NCBI RefSeq assembly: GCF_001028175.1
Contig: NZ_AEJF01000057.1
Coordinates: forward strand, 1-34,258
Origin: Caballeronia mineralivorans PML1(12)
GTDB taxonomy: Bacteria; Pseudomonadota; Gammaproteobacteria; Burkholderiales; Burkholderiaceae
Direction: 5' to 3'
Length of the DNA: 34,258 nt
Under the pieces are notes generated by a model. The model saw nothing but the letters and a program-made list of their open reading frames with translations, did no database searches and was not told the DNA's origin. The position numbers and the translations under genes were made by a program. Positions 21,392 through 32,287 of this stretch are shown piece after piece. Numbering within the stretch: the first letter of the stretch is position 1; each line of letters starts with the position of its first letter.

Positions 21392-22897
21392 TTACTTGCT
21401 GCGAAGCGGCTGGTCCTGCATGAACCAGGACAACGCGAAGGCAAGCAGCACGACCGCACCGGCTACAAGAAATACGACGTGCATCGATCCCGCGAACGCA
21501 TTGAGATAGGTATCGCGAAAGGCGGCAGGAAGATGCTGGACCATCGTCGGCCCCATCGATCGCGGTAACTCCGCACCCAGCGGCATGGCGTCTGCCAAGC
21601 GCGAATGCAAGCCGTTCGTGAAGATTGCGCCGAATGTGGCGACCCCCACCGAACCGCCGATCGAACGGAACAGCGTCGCGCCGGACGTTGTCACGCCGAT
21701 GTTCTTGAACGGCACCGCATTCTGCACGGCGAGCACAAGCACCTGCATGACCATGCCGAGTCCCAGTCCGAGTAGCAGCATGTACAGGTACATGGTGTGA
21801 AGCGGGGTGGCCAGTTGCAGTGTGGACAGCATGAACATGCCACAGGCCACGAGCGCGGTGCCGAAGATCGGGAACCAGCGGTATTTCCCAATCTTGCTGA
21901 TCACGCGGCCGCTGATGATGGAGGTGGAGAGTATGCCGGCCATCATCGGCAGGATCTGCAGGCCGGCTTGCGACGGTGTCGAACTCTTTGCCACCTGCAG
22001 GTAGAGCGGCAGGAACGTGATCGCGCCGAACAGCGAAAATCCGATGATGAAACCGATCAGTCCGCTCAGGACAAAAGTGCGCTCCTTGAAAAGCTCAAGC
22101 GGCATAATCGGTTCATCGGCGAGACGTTCCTCGTAGATAAAACCGCCCAGCGTAATGAAGCCGAGCGCGAGCGTGAACCAAAGCTGCGGCGAACTCCACG
22201 GCAGCAGCGTGCCACCCTGGCTGGTAAAAAGAATGATACAAGTGAGCGATGCAGCTAAAAACGCGGCGCCCATGTAATCGATTTTATGCTTCACATGCGC
22301 CACGTGCGGCTTGAACACCAGCCCGATCACGACCAGCGCGAGCACGCCGAGCGGCACGTTGATATAGAAAATCCAGCGCCACGAGAGATGTTCGACAATA
22401 AACCCGCCCAGCAACGGTCCGACCACGGTCGCGAGTCCGAACACACCGCCGAACAAGCCCTGATAGCGGCCGCGTTCGGCGGGCGGAATCACGTCGGCAA
22501 TGGCAGCCATGGTCACGACCATCAGGCCGCCGCCGCCGAGCCCCTGCAACGCACGCAGTACGATCAACTGGGTCATGTCCTGCGCGACGCCGCACAGGAT
22601 CGAACCGGCAAGAAAGATGAGGATTGACGCCTGAATGACGATTTTGCGGCCGAACAGATCGCCGAATTTGCCGTACAGCGGCACCACGATAGTCGATGTC
22701 AGCAAGTACGACGTCACGACCCACGACAGGCTTTCAAGCCCGCCAAGCTCTCCGACTATGGTTGGTAGCGCCGTCGAGACGATGGTCTGGTCGAGCGCGC
22801 CGAGCAGCATGACGAGCAGCAGCGCCGTGAAAAGCAGCCGGATTGGAGGTCGCTCTTCGATGGCGGGAAACGCGACAGAGGGTTGCAGGGATTCCAT
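21392..22897 (-). CDS. DHA2 (EmrB/QacA) family MFS drug exporter, 14 membrane segments
   Basis: A 501-residue proton-driven exporter of drugs or toxic metabolites. Family motifs are LDQTIVSTALPTIVGELGG in helix 1 (motif D1), GKFGDLFGRK in the loop between helices 2 and 3 (motif A), LQGLGGGGLMV (motif B region) and GLFGGVFGLATVVGPLLGGF with WRWIFYINVPLG (motif C), typical of the DHA2 group. The length and the count of hydrophobic segments fit 14 helices. No EmrA-type periplasmic adaptor gene is adjacent. It is divergent from a TetR regulator at 22971, with an AT-rich dyad between them, so drug-induced derepression is the likely control. Substrates are not predictable. Confidence 0.92.
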   Translation of the reverse strand: MESLQPSVAFPAIEERPPIRLLFTALLLVMLLGALDQTIVSTALPTIVGELGGLESLSWVVTSYLLTSTIVVPLYGKFGDLFGRKIVIQASILIFLAGSILCGVAQDMTQLIVLRALQGLGGGGLMVVTMAAIADVIPPAERGRYQGLFGGVFGLATVVGPLLGGFIVEHLSWRWIFYINVPLGVLALVVIGLVFKPHVAHVKHKIDYMGAAFLAASLTCIILFTSQGGTLLPWSSPQLWFTLALGFITLGGFIYEERLADEPIMPLELFKERTFVLSGLIGFIIGFSLFGAITFLPLYLQVAKSSTPSQAGLQILPMMAGILSTSIISGRVISKIGKYRWFPIFGTALVACGMFMLSTLQLATPLHTMYLYMLLLGLGLGMVMQVLVLAVQNAVPFKNIGVTTSGATLFRSIGGSVGVATFGAIFTNGLHSRLADAMPLGAELPRSMGPTMVQHLPAAFRDTYLNAFAGSMHVVFLVAGAVVLLAFALSWFMQDQPLRSK

Positions 22898-22914
22898 TCA
22901 GCCGCCCGGTGGGT

Positions 22915-22939
22915 TAAATTAATGTTGGAGTTAATATTA
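22915..22939. promoter_or_regulatory. AT-rich imperfect dyad between the DHA2 exporter and TetR genes
   Basis: TAAATTAA (22915-22922) and TTAATATTA (22931-22939) form an imperfect inverted repeat (one extra base in the right arm) around an 8-base centre, in a 73-base divergent gap that is otherwise GC-rich. Position and size fit the operator of the TetR regulator controlling both genes. Confidence 0.5.
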
Positions 22940-22970
22940 GGCGACGCCGTTCACGGGGTCAATTGCCACT

Positions 22971-23660
22971 ATGACTAAAGATGTAACCGATCCTTCCGAA
23001 CTATCCGTTCCCGCCGATTCGCCGAAGTCCGGCCGCCGGCCCGGGCGGCCAACCGGCACGCAACACGGCGAGCCGCGCGCGCTTTTGCTTGACGTCGCGC
23101 TGGTTTTGTTCGCGCGCCAGGGAATCATGGAGACCACACTCGGTGCGATTGCGCGCGAGGCGGGGGTCACGCCGGCTATGGTTCACTACTATTTCAAGAC
23201 TCGCGACCAGTTGCTGGACGTGTTGATCGACGAGCGATTCGTGCCGTTGCGCGCCGAACTCGGCAGCTTGTTCGCCGATTCGGACGCGGAACCCGCGGAC
23301 GCATTGCGCGCGTTCGCCGAAGGGCTTGTCGCCGTGGCGGAGCGGCTTCCGTGGTTCGCCACGCTGTGGGTTCGCGAAGTCATCAGCGAAGGGGGATTGC
23401 TGCGCCAGCGCATCGCTGCGCGTTTCGGCGATGCCAACCGGAAGGCGGCAATCGCACGCATCACGCAATGGCAGAAGGATGGCAAGCTCAATCCCCACCT
23501 GGAACCGTCGCTGCTGTTCGCGTCGCTGTTCGGCTTGACGGTCTTGCCGATGGCGGTGACTTACAAATGGGCTGAGGAGAACGGCGACTGTGCGCCCAAA
23601 CGCGACCAGATCGCACGGCACGCAGTGGCGTTGCTGATGCACGGCATCGGACCGGCGTGA
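22971..23660 (+). CDS. TetR family transcriptional regulator (of the DHA2 exporter)
   Basis: A 229-residue regulator. After a basic, Pro-rich N-terminal extension (SGRRPGRPTGTQHG) the TetR helix-turn-helix is seen at about residues 35-80: LLLDVALVLFARQGIMETTLGAIAREAGVTPAMVHYYFKTRDQLLDV is the classic pattern ending in YYFxxRDxLL. The C-terminal ligand domain is helical and unremarkable, with a Trp-rich segment (LPWFATLWVREVI). It is divergent from the DHA2 exporter, 73 bases apart, and so probably represses the exporter and itself. The ligand is unknown. Confidence 0.92.
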   Translation: MTKDVTDPSELSVPADSPKSGRRPGRPTGTQHGEPRALLLDVALVLFARQGIMETTLGAIAREAGVTPAMVHYYFKTRDQLLDVLIDERFVPLRAELGSLFADSDAEPADALRAFAEGLVAVAERLPWFATLWVREVISEGGLLRQRIAARFGDANRKAAIARITQWQKDGKLNPHLEPSLLFASLFGLTVLPMAVTYKWAEENGDCAPKRDQIARHAVALLMHGIGPA

Positions 23661-23861
23661 GCGCTGCTGGCGGCAGCCGCCCGGAACATCGCGCGTAAGC
23701 CGGCACTGGGACGGGCGCCGTTGCGCTGAAGAGAAAATTCCGGCGCCTGCAACAAATTGAGACAGACGCCGTTAAAATGCGCGCCGGGCAATCTGCACGG
23801 ACGCTCGCCCGAAGAGGCGCGTCGCCGGCGCGAAACCCGCCACGCCAAGGAGACATAATCG

Positions 23862-25280
23862 ATGACAACCCGCCAGGACTTCGTTCAACCCGCATCCGGA
23901 TTTGACCCTCTATCAGCGGGCACAATTTCCGCGCGGCTGGATCGCCTGCCGGCCACGCGTTCGATGTGGACACTCGTCGTCCTGCTGAGCCTCGGTTTTT
24001 TCTTCGAACTCTACGATCTGCTGTATTCCGGCTACGTGGCGCCAGGACTGGTCAAGAGCGGCATCCTCACGCCCACCACCGTCGGGCTGTTCGGCATGAC
24101 GGGCGTGGCGAGTTTCATCGCGTCGTTGTTCCTCGGGTTGTTCATCGGCACGATCGCGTGCGGATTTCTCGCCGACCGTTTCGGGCGGCGCGCAATCTTC
24201 ACGTACTCGCTGCTCTGGTACACCGCCGCGAACGTGGTCATGGCGTTCCAGGACACGGCCGGCGGCCTCAACTTCTGGCGCTTCACGGCGGGCCTGGGCA
24301 TCGGCGTGGAGCTGGTGACGATCGGGACGTATATCTCCGAACTCGTGCCCAAGCACATTCGCGGCCGCGCGTTCGCGTGCGAGCAAGCGGTCGGTTTCAT
24401 GGCGGTGCCGGTGGTCGCGTTCCTGTCCTACGCGCTGGTGCCGAACAAACCCTTCGGCTTCGATGGCTGGCGCTGGGTCGTCCTGATCGGCGCGCATGGC
24501 GCGTTGTTCGTGTGGTTCATCCGGCGGGCGTTGCCTGAAAGCCCGCGCTGGTTGGCGCAGAAAGGGCGGCTTGCGGAAGCGGACGCGGTGATGTCGGCGC
24601 TCGAAGCGAAGGTCGAGAAAGAATATGGCCGCAGGTTGCCGCCGCCCGCCGCGCCCGAACCGGTCAGCACACGCGGAACATTCCGCGACATGTGGGTCGC
24701 GCCCTACGGAAAACGCGCGACCATGATGATCATTTTCAACATCTTCCAGACGGTGGGTTTCTACGGTTTCGCCAACTGGGTGCCGACGCTTCTGATCCAC
24801 CAGGGCATCACGATCACAACGAGCCTCATGTACTCGACGATCATCGCGATTGCCGCGCCGGTCGGACCGGTCATCGGCTTGTTCATCGCCGATAAATTCG
24901 AGCGCAAGAGCGTCATTGTCGTGATGGCGGGCTTGATCGTGGTGTGTGGACTCGTCTTCAGCCAGGTCTCGGGCGCGGCGCTACTGGTCACCATGGGCGT
25001 GGGCCTGACGCTCGCCAGCAACATCATGTCGTACAGCTTCCACGCGTATCAGACGGAGCTCTTCCCCACCAGCATCCGGGCGCGCGCGGTGGGTTTCGTG
25101 TATTCGTGGAGCCGCTTTTCGGCCATTTTCACGTCATTTTTCGTGGCGGGCGTGTTGAAGGCGTTTGGCACGACGGGCGTGTTTGTGTTCATCGCCGGCG
25201 CGATGGCGGTGGTGATGCTGGCGATTGGCTTGATGGGACCGAAGACGCGGGACCTGGCGCTCGAGCAAATTTCGCACTAA
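23862..25280 (+). CDS. MFS transporter, metabolite/sugar-porter-like, 12 membrane segments
   Basis: A 472-residue proton symporter-type carrier. The N-terminal half shows [18 protein letters not shown] in helix 1, [21 protein letters not shown] (motif A between helices 2 and 3), [33 protein letters not shown] (motif B plus the PExxR-like loop) and [13 protein letters not shown] before the central loop, features of sugar porters and metabolite:H+ symporters. The second half contains ADKFERKS, a repeat of motif A, and [20 protein letters not shown]. The start has AAGGAG nine bases upstream. It stands between the TetR gene and the ferritin-like gene, on the same strand as both but with gaps of 201 and 117 bases. 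The substrate is not predictable. Confidence 0.9.
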   Translation: MTTRQDFVQPASGFDPLSAGTISARLDRLPATRSMWTLVVLLSLGFFFELYDLLYSGYVAPGLVKSGILTPTTVGLFGMTGVASFIASLFLGLFIGTIACGFLADRFGRRAIFTYSLLWYTAANVVMAFQDTAGGLNFWRFTAGLGIGVELVTIGTYISELVPKHIRGRAFACEQAVGFMAVPVVAFLSYALVPNKPFGFDGWRWVVLIGAHGALFVWFIRRALPESPRWLAQKGRLAEADAVMSALEAKVEKEYGRRLPPPAAPEPVSTRGTFRDMWVAPYGKRATMMIIFNIFQTVGFYGFANWVPTLLIHQGITITTSLMYSTIIAIAAPVGPVIGLFIADKFERKSVIVVMAGLIVVCGLVFSQVSGAALLVTMGVGLTLASNIMSYSFHAYQTELFPTSIRARAVGFVYSWSRFSAIFTSFFVAGVLKAFGTTGVFVFIAGAMAVVMLAIGLMGPKTRDLALEQISH

Positions 25281-25349
25281 AGGCGATGTCGTCGCAATAG
25301 GGCGCTTTATGGCACGGTCGGCGGACCGGGTCATCACGGCAGAAGCGCG

Positions 25350-25377
25350 CGCGTTATGCCAGAATCCGCATAACGCG
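25350..25377. promoter_or_regulatory. 10-bp perfect inverted repeat upstream of the ferritin-like gene
   Basis: CGCGTTATGC (25350-25359) and GCATAACGCG (25368-25377) are perfectly complementary with an 8-base centre, ending 20 bases before the start codon. It may be an operator for the ferritin-like gene or a hairpin over its ribosome-binding region. No T-run follows, so it is not a simple terminator of the MFS gene. Confidence 0.5.
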
Positions 25378-25397
25378 ATTAACTCTCCCGTTACGTC

Positions 25398-26291
25398 ATG
25401 TCCGACACGCTTACGCCTGCCGAGGCCGACCACGCCATGCGCAACTGGACCTATCGGTCCATCGGCCAAATCCAAATCGGGTCCGCACAACATAAGAAAA
25501 TGTTCTGTGAGATGCTGCTCACGACCCATAACCCCTACAAGCCCGCGGTCATCGACTGGCCGGCGCTGGCGCCCGACGCGCTCAGGCGCATCACGTCGCT
25601 GCCTATCTGGGATATCGCGGTGCAGACCGAAGGTCGCGCGTCGATCCATGTGTCGACGTATGCAGCGAGCATTAAAGATCCGCTGCTGCGCGAAGCCATC
25701 ACGATGAACGGCGGGGAAGAAGCGCGCCACAAGGTCGTGCTGTCGCGGCTGGTCGAGGCCTACGGCATCGAACTCGCGCCCGAGCCTCCGTATCCGCCGC
25801 CCAAGGATGCGATACGGGCGTGGATGATGACGGGCTATAGCGAATGCATTGATAGCTTCGTCGCCTTTGGGCTTTTCGAAGCCGCGCGGCAGACGGGTTA
25901 TTTTCCAGAGGAACTGGTTGAAACCTTCGAGCCGGTGATCCAGGAAGAAGCGCGCCATATCCTGTTCTTTGCCAACTGGGTGGCCTGGTACCGGCGCAGT
26001 TTGCCGTGGTATCGGCTTCCCGGGTTCTTCATGAAGACGGGCCGTGTGTGGATAGCGCTGATTCGTGAGCGGGTAGCGCTTGCGCGCGGTTTCGATATCA
26101 CCGGCGCCGCGCCGGATGCGAATTTCCCGGCGAACGTGGGTGAGTCGATCGGTGGTGGGATATCGGTGAGGGCGTTAATCGATTTGTGCCTGAAAGAAAA
26201 CGAACGTCGGATGGCGGGTTACGATGCGCGTCTTTTACGGCCAACGACCGTACCCTGGCTCGCCCGGATCGCGCGGCGGTTTATAAAATAG
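25398..26291 (+). CDS. Ferritin-like diiron protein, function unknown
   Basis: A 297-residue protein with the ligand pattern of a ferritin-like diiron carboxylate site. Glu78 (QTEGRA), the E-x-x-H pair Glu108/His111 (GGEEARHK), Glu149 (GYSECID) and the second pair Glu184/His187 (QEEARHIL) fit the four-helix arrangement E, ExxH, E, ExxH. Such proteins include iron stores, oxidases and hydroxylases; the spacing and size resemble small diiron oxygenases more than ferritin, and no ferroxidase-cage length is matched. The N-terminal NWTYRSIGQIQIGSAQHKKMF is well ordered but I do not recognise a named family. It is a single gene after an inverted repeat. Substrate and partner reductase are unknown. 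Confidence 0.8.
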   Translation: MSDTLTPAEADHAMRNWTYRSIGQIQIGSAQHKKMFCEMLLTTHNPYKPAVIDWPALAPDALRRITSLPIWDIAVQTEGRASIHVSTYAASIKDPLLREAITMNGGEEARHKVVLSRLVEAYGIELAPEPPYPPPKDAIRAWMMTGYSECIDSFVAFGLFEAARQTGYFPEELVETFEPVIQEEARHILFFANWVAWYRRSLPWYRLPGFFMKTGRVWIALIRERVALARGFDITGAAPDANFPANVGESIGGGISVRALIDLCLKENERRMAGYDARLLRPTTVPWLARIARRFIK

Positions 26292-26379
26292 CAACTAACT
26301 GTCTGCCGTTTTTGCGGGCGCAAATCGCTCGGGGTCGTGGTTTGCTTTAGTGAATCGGCTTGCAACTAACCGTCTGCCG
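26291..26379. repeat. Two 18-bp direct repeats downstream of the ferritin-like gene
   Basis: GCAACTAACTGTCTGCCG (26291-26308) and GCAACTAACCGTCTGCCG (26362-26379) differ at one base and are 71 bases apart. They occupy the 116-base gap between the ferritin-like gene and the 3' end of the convergent TetR gene. The first begins at the last base of the ferritin-like stop codon. Confidence 0.65.
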
Positions 26380-26407
26380 CGCTCGCATCCGCGAACTGCG
26401 TTCGGCC

Positions 26408-27130
26408 TCATTTCTCCCGGCGTGCCGCTTCGAACCGCCGCGACGCTTCCTCCACGTCTTGTCTGAACTGCGCAAGCGCAGTCAGGCTGGCAGCGGGGGG
26501 CTGTAGCGCGGTCCATAACACCTCGATGAGTTCGTCGGCGGTCGTATCGATCTGAGCCTGACTCAGATGCCGCTTGGCGAGCGTCGCGTCCCACAACACA
26601 TGTTCCATTGGCCCGAACACCAGCGAGCGCATCAGCCGTAGCGGCAAGTCCGCGCGCACCTGACCCACGCTCTGGCCGTGTGCGAGGACGTTCATTAGCG
26701 GCGCGGTATAGCGGCGCTGAAGGTCAGTCAGCGTATCGCTGAGATCATGATGTTTCGTGCGCCCCTCCGACAAAACCAGCGCGCACAAACCCGTCCCGTT
26801 CACCAGCATCAGCCGCAAATGCGTCCTGACGATAAACGCAAACTGCTGGCGCACGCTGCCGTCACGGGGCAGTCCGGATTCAAACGCATCGATGATCTCG
26901 TCATACCAATCCGCGATCACCCGCGCGCACAACTCCCGTTTGCCGCTGAAATAGCTGAACACGGTTGCCTCGGAGATCCCGGCGCGCTGGGCGATTTCCG
27001 CGCTCGTGGCGGCGTCGTAGCCTTTTTCGGCGAAGACGTCACGGCCGGCCTGAAGAATGTCCTTCACGCGCTGCTGCGACTTGACGCCGGCAGGCGTGCG
27101 GCGGTTTCCAGCGAAAGGAGTGGAGGACAT
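26408..27130 (-). CDS. TetR family regulator, probable controller of the liu operon
   Basis: A 240-residue regulator. The helix-turn-helix lies at about residues 20-65: VKDILQAGRDVFAEKGYDAATSAEIAQRAGISEATVFSYFSGKRELCARVI has the canonical TetR pattern. The C-terminal domain is helical and ends in a charged tail. It is divergent from liuA, and two palindromes of one type (TGAGY-N3-RCTCA) lie between them, one near each start. In beta-proteobacteria a TetR regulator named LiuQ has been proposed for the branched-chain amino-acid genes by comparative genomics; this could be it, but I cannot confirm it from sequence. The inducer is probably an acyl-CoA such as isovaleryl-CoA. Confidence 0.88.
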   Translation of the reverse strand: MSSTPFAGNRRTPAGVKSQQRVKDILQAGRDVFAEKGYDAATSAEIAQRAGISEATVFSYFSGKRELCARVIADWYDEIIDAFESGLPRDGSVRQQFAFIVRTHLRLMLVNGTGLCALVLSEGRTKHHDLSDTLTDLQRRYTAPLMNVLAHGQSVGQVRADLPLRLMRSLVFGPMEHVLWDATLAKRHLSQAQIDTTADELIEVLWTALQPPAASLTALAQFRQDVEEASRRFEAARREK

Positions 27131-27161
27131 AAGCGGGTCAGCCAGGGATTTTAATCAAATG

Positions 27162-27174
27162 TGAGCGTAGCTCA
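27162..27174. promoter_or_regulatory. Proposed TetR operator 1 (regulator side)
   Basis: TGAGC-GTA-GCTCA is a perfect 5-bp dyad with a 3-base centre, 32 bases upstream of the regulator's ATG. Flanking AT-rich bases (ATG before, AAT after) are similar at the second copy (27240-27252). Confidence 0.6.
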
Positions 27175-27239
27175 AATCCCTATTGACGGGAAGTGGCTTT
27201 CGGCGTGAAACTGCCGCTCATTATGGAAATTGGTGCGTG

Positions 27240-27252
27240 TGAGTGCGACTCA
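27240..27252. promoter_or_regulatory. Proposed TetR operator 2 (liuA side)
   Basis: TGAGT-GCG-ACTCA has the same architecture as operator 1; centres are 78 bases apart. It overlaps a possible -10 for liuA (CATAAT, 27251-27256), with only a weak -35 upstream (TTGGTG, 27230-27235, 15-base spacing). Confidence 0.6.
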
Positions 27253-27320
27253 TAATTTATCGGGTCTGCGAACACCGGCGCCAATGACATCGAGCCGATA
27301 CCCCGAAGAAGGAGACCCGC

Positions 27321-28502
27321 ATGAACGACGTACCCGGTCTGAATTTCGCCTTGGGCGAAGACATCGACATGTTGCGCGACTCGCTCGCGAATTTCGCGGC
27401 GAAGGAGATTGCGCCGCGCGCCGCTGAAATCGATAAAACCGATCAGTTCCCGATGGATCTCTGGAAGAAATTCGGCGATCTCGGCGTGCTCGGCATGACG
27501 GTCTCCGAGGAATACGGCGGCGCGAACATGGGCTACACCGCGCACATGGTCGCGATGGAGGAGATCTCGCGAGCGTCGGCATCGGTGGGGCTGTCATATG
27601 GCGCGCATTCCAACTTGTGCGTGAACCAGATTCATCGCAACGGCACCGAAGCGCAGAAGCGCAAATATCTGCCGGGGCTGGTCTCGGGCGAACACATTGG
27701 CGCGTTGGCGATGAGCGAGCCGAACGCGGGATCGGACGTGGTCAGCATGAAGCTTCGCGCCGATGAAAAGGGCGACCACTACGTGCTCAACGGCACGAAG
27801 ATGTGGATCACCAACGGGCCGGATTGCGACACGCTCGTGGTGTATGCGAAGACGGATATCGAGGCGGCCGCGAAGGGGATCACAGCGTTTATCGTCGAGA
27901 AGGGCATGAGGGGTTTTTCGGTTGCGCAGAAGCTCGACAAGCTCGGCATGCGCGGATCGCACACCGGCGAGCTCGTGTTCGAGAACGTGGAAGTGCCGAA
28001 GGAAAACGTGCTCGGGCAGTTGAACGGCGGCGTGAAAGTTTTGATGAGCGGCCTCGATTACGAGCGCGCGGTGTTGGCCGGCGGCCCGACGGGCATCATG
28101 GTCGCGTGCATGGACGCGGTCGTGCCGTACATCCATGATCGCAAGCAGTTCGGTCAGGCGATCGGCGAGTTCCAGTTGATTCAAGGCAAGGTCGCCGATC
28201 TCTATACGACGTTGCAGGCGTGCCGCGCGTATCTCTACGCCGTAGGCCGTCAACTCGATACGCTCGGTGCAGGTCATGGCCGCCAGGTGCGCAAGGACTG
28301 CGCGGGCGTGATCCTGTACACGGCCGAAAAAGCGACGTGGATGGCCGGCGAGGCGATCCAGATTCTCGGCGGCAATGGTTACATCAACGAGTATCCGGTC
28401 GGCCGTCTGTGGCGCGATGCGAAGCTGTATGAAATCGGCGCGGGCACCAGCGAGATTCGCCGCATGTTGATCGGGCGGGAACTGTTCGCCGAAACGGCTT
28501 GA
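27321..28502 (+). CDS. liuA: Isovaleryl-CoA dehydrogenase
   Basis: FAD-dependent enzyme of leucine breakdown: oxidises isovaleryl-CoA to 3-methylcrotonyl-CoA, passing electrons to ETF. The 393-residue length is normal. The acyl-CoA dehydrogenase signatures are [13 protein letters not shown] and [10 protein letters not shown]. The catalytic base, Glu248, lies in [13 protein letters not shown], the helix-G position that distinguishes isovaleryl-CoA dehydrogenase from the short-chain enzymes, where the Glu is near the C-terminus. [35 protein letters not shown] closes the protein. A strong ribosome-binding site (AGAAGGAG) precedes the ATG. It is the first gene of the operon with liuB 16 bases downstream, and is under the divergent TetR regulator. 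Confidence 0.95.
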   Translation: MNDVPGLNFALGEDIDMLRDSLANFAAKEIAPRAAEIDKTDQFPMDLWKKFGDLGVLGMTVSEEYGGANMGYTAHMVAMEEISRASASVGLSYGAHSNLCVNQIHRNGTEAQKRKYLPGLVSGEHIGALAMSEPNAGSDVVSMKLRADEKGDHYVLNGTKMWITNGPDCDTLVVYAKTDIEAAAKGITAFIVEKGMRGFSVAQKLDKLGMRGSHTGELVFENVEVPKENVLGQLNGGVKVLMSGLDYERAVLAGGPTGIMVACMDAVVPYIHDRKQFGQAIGEFQLIQGKVADLYTTLQACRAYLYAVGRQLDTLGAGHGRQVRKDCAGVILYTAEKATWMAGEAIQILGGNGYINEYPVGRLWRDAKLYEIGAGTSEIRRMLIGRELFAETA

Positions 28503-28518
28503 GCGAGCGACCATACCT

Positions 28519-30126
28519 ATGCCGATCATCGAATCGAAACTGAATCCACGCAGCGACGAATTTCGCGCGAACGCGGCGGCGCTCGAAGCGCTCGTCGCGG
28601 ATCTGAAAGAGAAGGTCGCGAAGATCGCGCTGGGCGGCGGACAAGCTGCCCGCGATAAACACGTGTCGCGCGGCAAACTGTTGCCGCGCGATCGCATCGC
28701 GCAATTGCTCGATCCGGGCACGCCGTTTCTCGAGCTGTCGCAGATGGCCGCGTATGGCATGTACAACGACGACGCACCCGGCGCCGGCTTGATTACGGGC
28801 ATTGGCCGGATTGCGGGGCAGGAGTGCGTGATCGTCTGCAACGATGCAACCGTGAAGGGCGGCACATATTACCCGATAACGGTGAAGAAGCATCTGAGAG
28901 CGCAGGAAGTCGCGGAAGAGAACTGCTTGCCGTGCGTGTATCTCGTCGATTCCGGCGGCGCGAATCTGCCGAATCAGGACGACGTCTTCCCCGATCGCGA
29001 TCACTTCGGCCGCATCTTCTACAACCAGGCGAACCTGTCGGCGAAGGGCATCGCGCAGATCGCCGTGGTGATGGGTTCATGTACAGCGGGCGGCGCGTAC
29101 GTTCCGGCGATGAGCGATGAATCGATCATCGTGAAGAACCAGGGCACGATTTTCCTCGGCGGTCCGCCGTTGGTTAAAGCTGCAACCGGCGAAGAAGTCA
29201 GCGCTGAAGATCTCGGCGGCGGCGATGTACATACACGGCTGTCGGGCGTCGTCGATCATCTCGCGCAAAACGATGCGCATGCGCTAGGGATTGCACGGAG
29301 CATTGTCGGCAATCTGAATCGTGTGAGGCCTTCACCGCTGGCGCTGAAAGAACCGCTGCCGCCGCGTCACGATCCGCACAGTATCTACGGCGTGATTCCC
29401 GTCGATACCCGCAAGCCGTTCGATATCCGCGAAGTGATCGCGCGCATTGTCGACGATTCCGCTTTCGATGAGTTCAAAGCCCGTTACGGCACGACGCTCG
29501 TGTGCGGGTTTGCGCATATCTGGGGCCATCCGGTCGGCATCATCGCGAACAACGGCATTCTGTTTTCCGAGTCGGCGTTGAAGGGTACGCACTTTATCGA
29601 ACTGTGCTGCCAGCGCAAGATCCCGCTCGTGTTCCTGCAGAACATTACTGGTTTCATGGTCGGGCGCAAGTACGAAAACGAAGGTATCGCGCGCAATGGC
29701 GCGAAGATGGTGACGGCGGTAGCAACAGCGAAGGTGCCGAAGTTCACGGTGATCATCGGCGGCTCGTTTGGTGCCGGCAATTACGGCATGTGCGGTCGTG
29801 CGTATTCGCCGCGATTCCTCTGGATGTGGCCGAACGCGCGCATCTCCGTGATGGGGGGCGAGCAGGCTGCTTCAGTGCTCGCGACCGTGCGTCGTGATGG
29901 CATCGAAGGGAAAGGCGGGTCGTGGTCGAAGGAAGAGGAAGAGACGTTCAAGTTGCCGATTCGTGAGCAATACGAGGTACAAGGCCATCCGTATTACGCA
30001 AGCGCGCGCCTGTGGGACGACGGCGTGATCGACCCGGCTCAGACCCGCGATGTGCTTGGGCTCGGGCTGGCGGCGTCGATGAATGCGCCTATCGAGGACA
30101 CGCGTTTCGGCGTGTTCCGGATGTGA
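28519..30126 (+). CDS. liuB: Methylcrotonoyl-CoA carboxylase, carboxyltransferase (beta) subunit
   Basis: Transfers CO2 from carboxybiotin on the alpha subunit to 3-methylcrotonyl-CoA, giving 3-methylglutaconyl-CoA. The 535-residue product matches the family in length. Marks of the group are [30 protein letters not shown] at the N-terminus, [16 protein letters not shown] (oxyanion region), [23 protein letters not shown], and in the second half [19 protein letters not shown] and [24 protein letters not shown]. These separate it from propionyl-CoA and geranyl-CoA enzymes, although the last cannot be fully excluded. It follows liuA by 16 bases. Its partner liuD begins 123 bases after it, past a duplicated hairpin. 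Confidence 0.93.
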   Translation: MPIIESKLNPRSDEFRANAAALEALVADLKEKVAKIALGGGQAARDKHVSRGKLLPRDRIAQLLDPGTPFLELSQMAAYGMYNDDAPGAGLITGIGRIAGQECVIVCNDATVKGGTYYPITVKKHLRAQEVAEENCLPCVYLVDSGGANLPNQDDVFPDRDHFGRIFYNQANLSAKGIAQIAVVMGSCTAGGAYVPAMSDESIIVKNQGTIFLGGPPLVKAATGEEVSAEDLGGGDVHTRLSGVVDHLAQNDAHALGIARSIVGNLNRVRPSPLALKEPLPPRHDPHSIYGVIPVDTRKPFDIREVIARIVDDSAFDEFKARYGTTLVCGFAHIWGHPVGIIANNGILFSESALKGTHFIELCCQRKIPLVFLQNITGFMVGRKYENEGIARNGAKMVTAVATAKVPKFTVIIGGSFGAGNYGMCGRAYSPRFLWMWPNARISVMGGEQAASVLATVRRDGIEGKGGSWSKEEEETFKLPIREQYEVQGHPYYASARLWDDGVIDPAQTRDVLGLGLAASMNAPIEDTRFGVFRM

Positions 30127-30222
30127 CGGCAGGACTTGGCGCTTCAGCGCTTAGTCCTGCCCCATGCAGAGCGGACGGCAGGACTTGGCGCTTCAGCGCT
30201 TAGTCCTGCCCCATGCAGAGCT
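30125..30222. repeat. Tandem duplication of a 49-bp hairpin unit between liuB and liuD
   Basis: Two head-to-tail units of 49 bases (30125-30173 and 30174-30222) are identical except for the last base. Each can fold into a hairpin with perfect 9-bp arms (GGCAGGACT with AGTCCTGCC; 30128-30136 with 30153-30161, and 30177-30185 with 30202-30210) and an inner GCGC stem. The first unit begins inside the liuB stop codon. Confidence 0.9.
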
Positions 30223-30249
30223 GACCTCCTCTTCCTTACAGGCTTCGTC

Positions 30250-32264
<2,015 letters not shown>

Positions 32265-32271
<7 letters not shown>

Positions 32272-32287
32272 CGCCTCGCGTCATTTC
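32265..32287. terminator. Convergent hairpin containing both stop codons of liuD and the OmpA gene
   Basis: GAAATGACGC (32265-32274) and GCGTCATTTC (32278-32287) form a perfect 10-bp stem with a 3-base loop. The palindrome encodes the last Lys codon and TGA of liuD on the plus strand and of the OmpA-family gene on the minus strand. No T-run follows on either side, so it may act as a stabilising 3' hairpin rather than a strong terminator. Confidence 0.6.

Noticed and set aside
27594..28865. 423-codon open frame on the minus strand opposite liuA and liuB
   Set aside because: It is a mirror of two well-supported genes in GC-rich DNA, rich in Arg/His/Ala and without recognisable domains.
30125..30222. 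Rho-independent terminator between liuB and liuD
   Set aside because: The hairpins have no T-run and liuD has no visible promoter of its own, so readthrough is expected.
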